Below are positions 60,328 to 64,000 of a stretch of 64,000 nucleotides of DNA, one piece after another. The DNA is from Achatina immaculata. Taxonomy: Eukaryota; Mollusca; Gastropoda; Stylommatophora; Achatinidae. The stretch spans positions 12,019,459-12,083,458 of the forward strand of contig CM019703.1 of the NCBI GenBank assembly GCA_009760885.1. Reading direction: 5' to 3'. The notes below the pieces were generated by a model. That model ran no database searches. It was not told the origin of the DNA and saw nothing but the letters and a program-made list of their open reading frames with translations. Position numbers and translations under genes: made by a program. The stretch's first letter is position 1. Each line of letters starts with the position of its first letter.

Positions 60328-61325
60328 AATGATGATGATGATGATATCTTCAGTGTAAAAAAGTTGTAGAAACGCTGATCTTCATTATGCCCAGCACATG
60401 TGGTTTTTTACCCTCACAGATGATAAGAATTGAAAGGCCTTGTTAGTTTTTTTTTTCTAAAAATAAAACACAACTACAACAACGGTTAAAACTTGAAAAT
60501 TAAACATACATCAATTAATGAACAGGTTCAACTATCTCATCTCAAAGAAATCAGTCCGCATAAAAGAAAACAACAGTTGCTTTTGCCACATATGGTAATC
60601 AACGTTATTGCTGATGTCACTGTTATTATATTTACACAACTTACGTAACGACGAAGACATTTCTTGTAAAATATTTCTCTATGCAGTTTTTTTTTTCATT
60701 TCCATTATTTTCTTGTCATTAATTATAATATTTATTTTAATCTTAATTCATTGTGTGGGGATTGCTGAAACACTTTAAGTGCTTAACAATTTTCTTGATT
60801 TTCGAACTAAAGATTTTCAACTACTGGCCATAAAACTGTCGCTCCAATGTCAATAATTGACAGTATTGTAATAAATTAATTCAACAAGCAATTATAGGTA
60901 CTAAAAGTTCAAGTTTTACACATCGTATAGGGAGCTGAATTGCGATAAAATTAATTACTTTATACATGCCTGACCAACCATGATATATGTAGTATTATTA
61001 CTTTAAATCTCTCAAAGCTGACGACCTGAATGGGCATATTGTTGGGGCTTTATCTGCAAAACAAATGTTGGCAGGTAATAAAAACTTTGAAAATGTTGAC
61101 TCATTTCTTGTTTTTATTATTTCCCATTGTGCAATTAATTTATAGGTCCTTGTTTTCTGTCTTGCCAACGTATTGTTTGCTTTTCTGTTTTGTTTTGATT
61201 TTTTTAAATGAGCTCTCGATTAACTGAATCAAACAAAAGCGCAGGTCTGTGTCTTAATGAATAGTGCGATGGTCTGGGGACACGAAGGTTCCGAGTTTGA
61301 GTCCTACGTGAATCATGGTGTTTTT
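59719..61325. repeat. segmental duplicate B (paralogue of 32407-34726)
   Basis: Matches duplicate A but lacks the LINE-B insertion, with the unoccupied ACACAGCCAC site near 59800. Carries about 60 extra bases near 59965-60025 flanked by TTTTATTTGTCA repeats, and a longer (GAT)n tail (60265-60345) after the LINE C-terminal end KWRWIGQTVRKPDTSIPRQ. At 61321 it runs into a T run and LINE-D. Confidence 0.8.
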
Positions 61326-61330
61326 TTTTT

Positions 61331-62735
61331 CTTGCATGGAGTTCACATTGTTACTGATAATAGTTATGTCATCAGTAAAATCAAGATCTTCTAGTTGGGT
61401 CCCATATGTTACCTGTTCAGCATTTTTTCATTATGAAGTCTACTGTAATTCCAAAAAGCAGAGGAGACAGTATACATCCTTGTTTCACGCCTGTTTCAGT
61501 CTGGAACTATTCATTCATCCCTTCTTCTGTTTTGACTGCATAAACATATCCATTGTCGAAATCCTTAATGATGTTGACAATTTTAGGTGGTATTCCATAC
61601 ATATTTAAAATTTTTCACATGAGTCTCTGTGTATGCTATCAAATGCCTTTTTAAATTCTATGAAGTTCTGTATTAATGGTTTCTGCTTCTCAGTATGTTC
61701 TTCAAGTATTATTCTAAGAGTAAAGAGATGGTCGAATCAGCTTCTCCCTCTTCGAAATCCTGCTTGTTCCTCTTTCATTGCAGTATCCACTATATCTTTA
61801 ATTCTATTCAAAATGACCTTGCACAGTACTTTTGACACAACTGATATATATTAAGGTTACTCCTCTCTAGTTGTTACAGTCACTAAGGTTGCCTTTTTTT
61901 TTTTTTTTGGTATTTTAACAATGATTCCTTTTTTCCATTTAGAAGGGACCTTTTCTTCTTTCCAAATTTTAGTAAACATTCTCTTTGTCAAACGGGCCTG
62001 CGTGCCCAATTCTTAACCCTTTTGAAATAAAGATCAATCAGTCAATCAATCTGTAGTTGTCTCATGTTGTCATTATTGATAGCTTTTAACATTTCGACTG
62101 TTATTTCATCTCCACCTGCAGCTTTGTTGTTAGATATTAAACTCACTGCTGTTTCAATTTCATGCAATTTAATTTCATCTAGGTTGACATTTAGTTGTGG
62201 GGCTGGTAAGTCGGTTTCAAGGTTTAACACTTCTTTTGGGTGTGGTCGATTAAGTATTTCTTGGAAGTGTTCAGCCCGTCTTTGTTTTTGGTCTTTACCT
62301 GATGTTAATAGTGTTTCAGTTTTGCTAAGGATTGGTCTTCCTTTAGATGTAATAGTACCTGTTAGCCTCTTTTGTATGTTATATAAAGTTTTGCTGTCTC
62401 CTGTTTTTGCTGCTTTCTCTTCCTCTTTTGCCATATTGTCTATGTATTATCTTTTATCCCTTCTAGATGAACTTTTTACTTTCTTGTCTATTTCTTTGTA
62501 TGTTGCTTCCGCCAGATCTTTTCCAAGATCTGTTTTTACGTTCAACATGTCTAATTTGGCCGCTCGTCTTTCATGTATACACTTTCATGTGTTTTCTGAT
62601 ATCCATGCTTTTCTATTTGGTTTTTTCAGTCCAGCGCTTGATTTTGCTGCTGTGATTATGGCTTTGCTGTAAGAATTCCATAATTCATCTATACCTATCT
62701 CCTCTACTTCACTGGGTGTTGTTGAATCGGCGATT
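61331..62735 (-). mobile_element. LINE-D copy, 3'-truncated with poly(A)
   Basis: Sense is minus. PSEVEEIGIDELWNSYSKA (62700), MAKEEEKAAKTGDSKTLYN (62434), NLETDLPAPQLNVNLDEIK, LISNNKAAGGDEITVEMLK, EEQAGFRRGRS-like region near 61750, LRIILEEH, KAFDSIHRDS-like region near 61630, and LDFTDDITIISNN near 61360 (FADD changed to FTDD). It then ends at CATGCAAG followed by A10 (61321-61330 as T10), well before the normal 3' end. Interrupted at 61983-62050 by a short LINE 3' tail. Confidence 0.8.
61983..62050 (+). mobile_element. ~65-base LINE 3' tail nested in LINE-D
   Basis: GGGCCTGCGTGCCCAATTCT, an AATAAAGATCAATCAGTCAA end: the last bases of the LINE whose 3' ends also lie at 4580-4645, 9630-9700 and 58525-58590. 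It separates AACATTCT from CTGTAGTTG, which are contiguous in the other LINE-D copy. Confidence 0.75.
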
Positions 62736-63252
62736 GTAGGGTACGGTAAACTGTCTACAGAAGGAGCGTCCGTTTTAATTAATGTCGAAAGTCTGTTTAA
62801 ATATCACCTGTATGTGAGTAGGTTGTGGCGTTTTTAAAACTAATTTCTGAAAACCATTTGTACTGTAATGTAAAGGTGACACCGATGTTGCTATTTGTTT
62901 GTAGACGGTTGAGATATAATGGAGACACTGGTATTGTCTGTTTGTTTGTAGACGATTTCGATGTGTGAGCACGACAACGTGAATCAGACTGAGATCCAAA
63001 CACAACTTTAAGGTATGCTGTTCAAAACAAGCGCGATATGATGTACGCGATATGGCTTTTAAGCATTGTTTTCTTTTTATTTGTCTGGTCAGTCTAAATC
63101 CAAAATCCATTAGATAATGATGAGAGTTTGATGTGGAAGTCGTGATTTCAAAACAATGCGCCAGGACAAATGTAGCAGTGAATTCTGGACATACATTAAA
63201 TCCTTGTTTTAACGGATTTATTTTCATGTCCTAATTTGCTAGTCAGTGTCTG
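62736..63252. other. unassigned sequence
   Basis: No element recognised. Minus-strand frames of up to 150 codons (63227-62775) lack any recognisable domain. A short internal repeat TTTGTAGACG(G/A)TT occurs at 62898 and 62945. Confidence 0.5.
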
Positions 63253-63386
63253 TTTTTTTTTTTTTCTTGCATCAAATTCACATTGTCACTGACAAGAGTT
63301 ATGTCATCTGTAAAATCAAGATATTCTAGTTGGGTTCCATGTACCAAATCAATGCCCGTTTTACCTGTGCAACATTTTTTTTTTCA
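63253..63386 (-). mobile_element. short LINE-D copy with the same poly(A) end
   Basis: T13 at 63253-63265 followed by CTTGCATCAAATTCACATTG: the sense strand ends at the same internal LINE-D position as the 61331 copy, with a poly(A) tail. About 120 bases of LINE-D are present, including the region of the active-site box (LDFTDDITL). Confidence 0.7.
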
Positions 63387-64000
63387 TTATGAAGTATATG
63401 GGAGATAGCCAACTTTTATATATACTAGGTTTTTTTTTAAAATTTACTGCTGAATGGCAACTAAGGTAGGTAATTAACTTCCGGAACATGGTTTACTTCT
63501 GAAGAAACGCCGAACTGGATCGCATCGGAATATTCGCATAATTATTTCGTTGACGCAATTCGGTGAGTTTAAATAAAAATTGATCGTGGGTCTGATATTC
63601 CCATTTGTAGGCATTTATTCTATAATGTAATATTAATATAACTTTTGGACTGTACAGTGCGTTGTCAAGTATTTCGTTTATAATGAATGATAGAACAGTA
63701 TAACTCACATTTTAGCATTTTCACCTTTAACGTCCTGAACAGTTTGAAATTACTTTTCATTGGGTTTCAGCGTGTACTTGCGTAATAATTCCTATAACGT
63801 TAGAGAAAATGTGCAACTAAAACATAAGGGAAAAGAATTGTGTTATATCGCATCCGAAACTTTTTGTTAACAGCCATGTTCAGCTGTAAGTACCCTCACA
63901 ACAGGGCCTTATTTCTAAATACATTTGAATGGGAAATAGGAGCATTTGTACACTTTTAAGCCACATGGTGTGCCAGAAATGGACCTTCATATTTTATTTA
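63387..64000. other. unassigned AT-rich sequence
   Basis: No gene or element recognised to the window end. Confidence 0.5.

Overview
The window reads as intergenic, repeat-dominated DNA of an invertebrate metazoan. It is AT-rich, with LINE reverse transcriptases of several clades, a Penelope-like element (PLE) with a GIY-YIG endonuclease, a Tc1/mariner-superfamily transposase, a tRNA-derived SINE, long satellites and many microsatellites. I found no intact cellular protein-coding gene, no rRNA gene, no functional tRNA gene and no CRISPR array. The species cannot be fixed from the sequence.

Layout. (1) 1-14716: a composite ~5-kb unit in direct tandem, three full copies (1-5139, 5140-10172, 10173-14587) and the start of a fourth. 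Each unit holds a (TATC)n block, a minus-strand tRNA-derived SINE, an exon-like stretch ending at a good splice donor, a 5'-truncated inverted PLE pair with a LINE 3' end inserted in one arm, and a coding-like cassette. (2) 14.7-28.2 kb: five unrelated tandem arrays (33-bp; 42/48-bp; 30-bp; another 48-bp; 41-bp) separated by short LINE remnants, including an L1/Tx1-like RT. (3) 29.4-36.5 kb: nested LINEs. A LINE here called LINE-D is split by a LINE-C fragment and a LINE-B fragment, and a further LINE-B copy sits in a segment that has an empty-site paralogue at 59.7-61.3 kb. (4) 36.6-37.7 kb: a frameshifted mariner-like transposase. (5) 40-48.5 kb: LINE-B copies, a LINE-A with endonuclease and RT (catalytic FADD box deleted), and a SINE with target-site duplication. 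(6) 48.65-53.55 kb: a large head-to-head Penelope-like dimer with 2.1-kb, almost identical arms and one 14-bp target-site duplication around the whole structure. (7) 55-64 kb: a CR1/Jockey-like LINE, another LINE-B with target-site duplication, the paralogous segment, and prematurely polyadenylated LINE-D copies.

The strongest observations concern how these elements move. Two PLE insertion events with the same head-to-head, TSD-flanked architecture lie in one window. Two LINE-B insertions share a frameshift and almost the same 5' end but have different TSDs, which suggests a defective, truncated source mobilised in trans. Two LINE-D copies end in poly(A) at the same internal site. The 48-bp satellite at 24.45-26.3 kb has an invariant ~24-bp core and a variable linker. 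Family labels LINE-A to LINE-G are local names used only to tell families apart. All alignments were made by eye.
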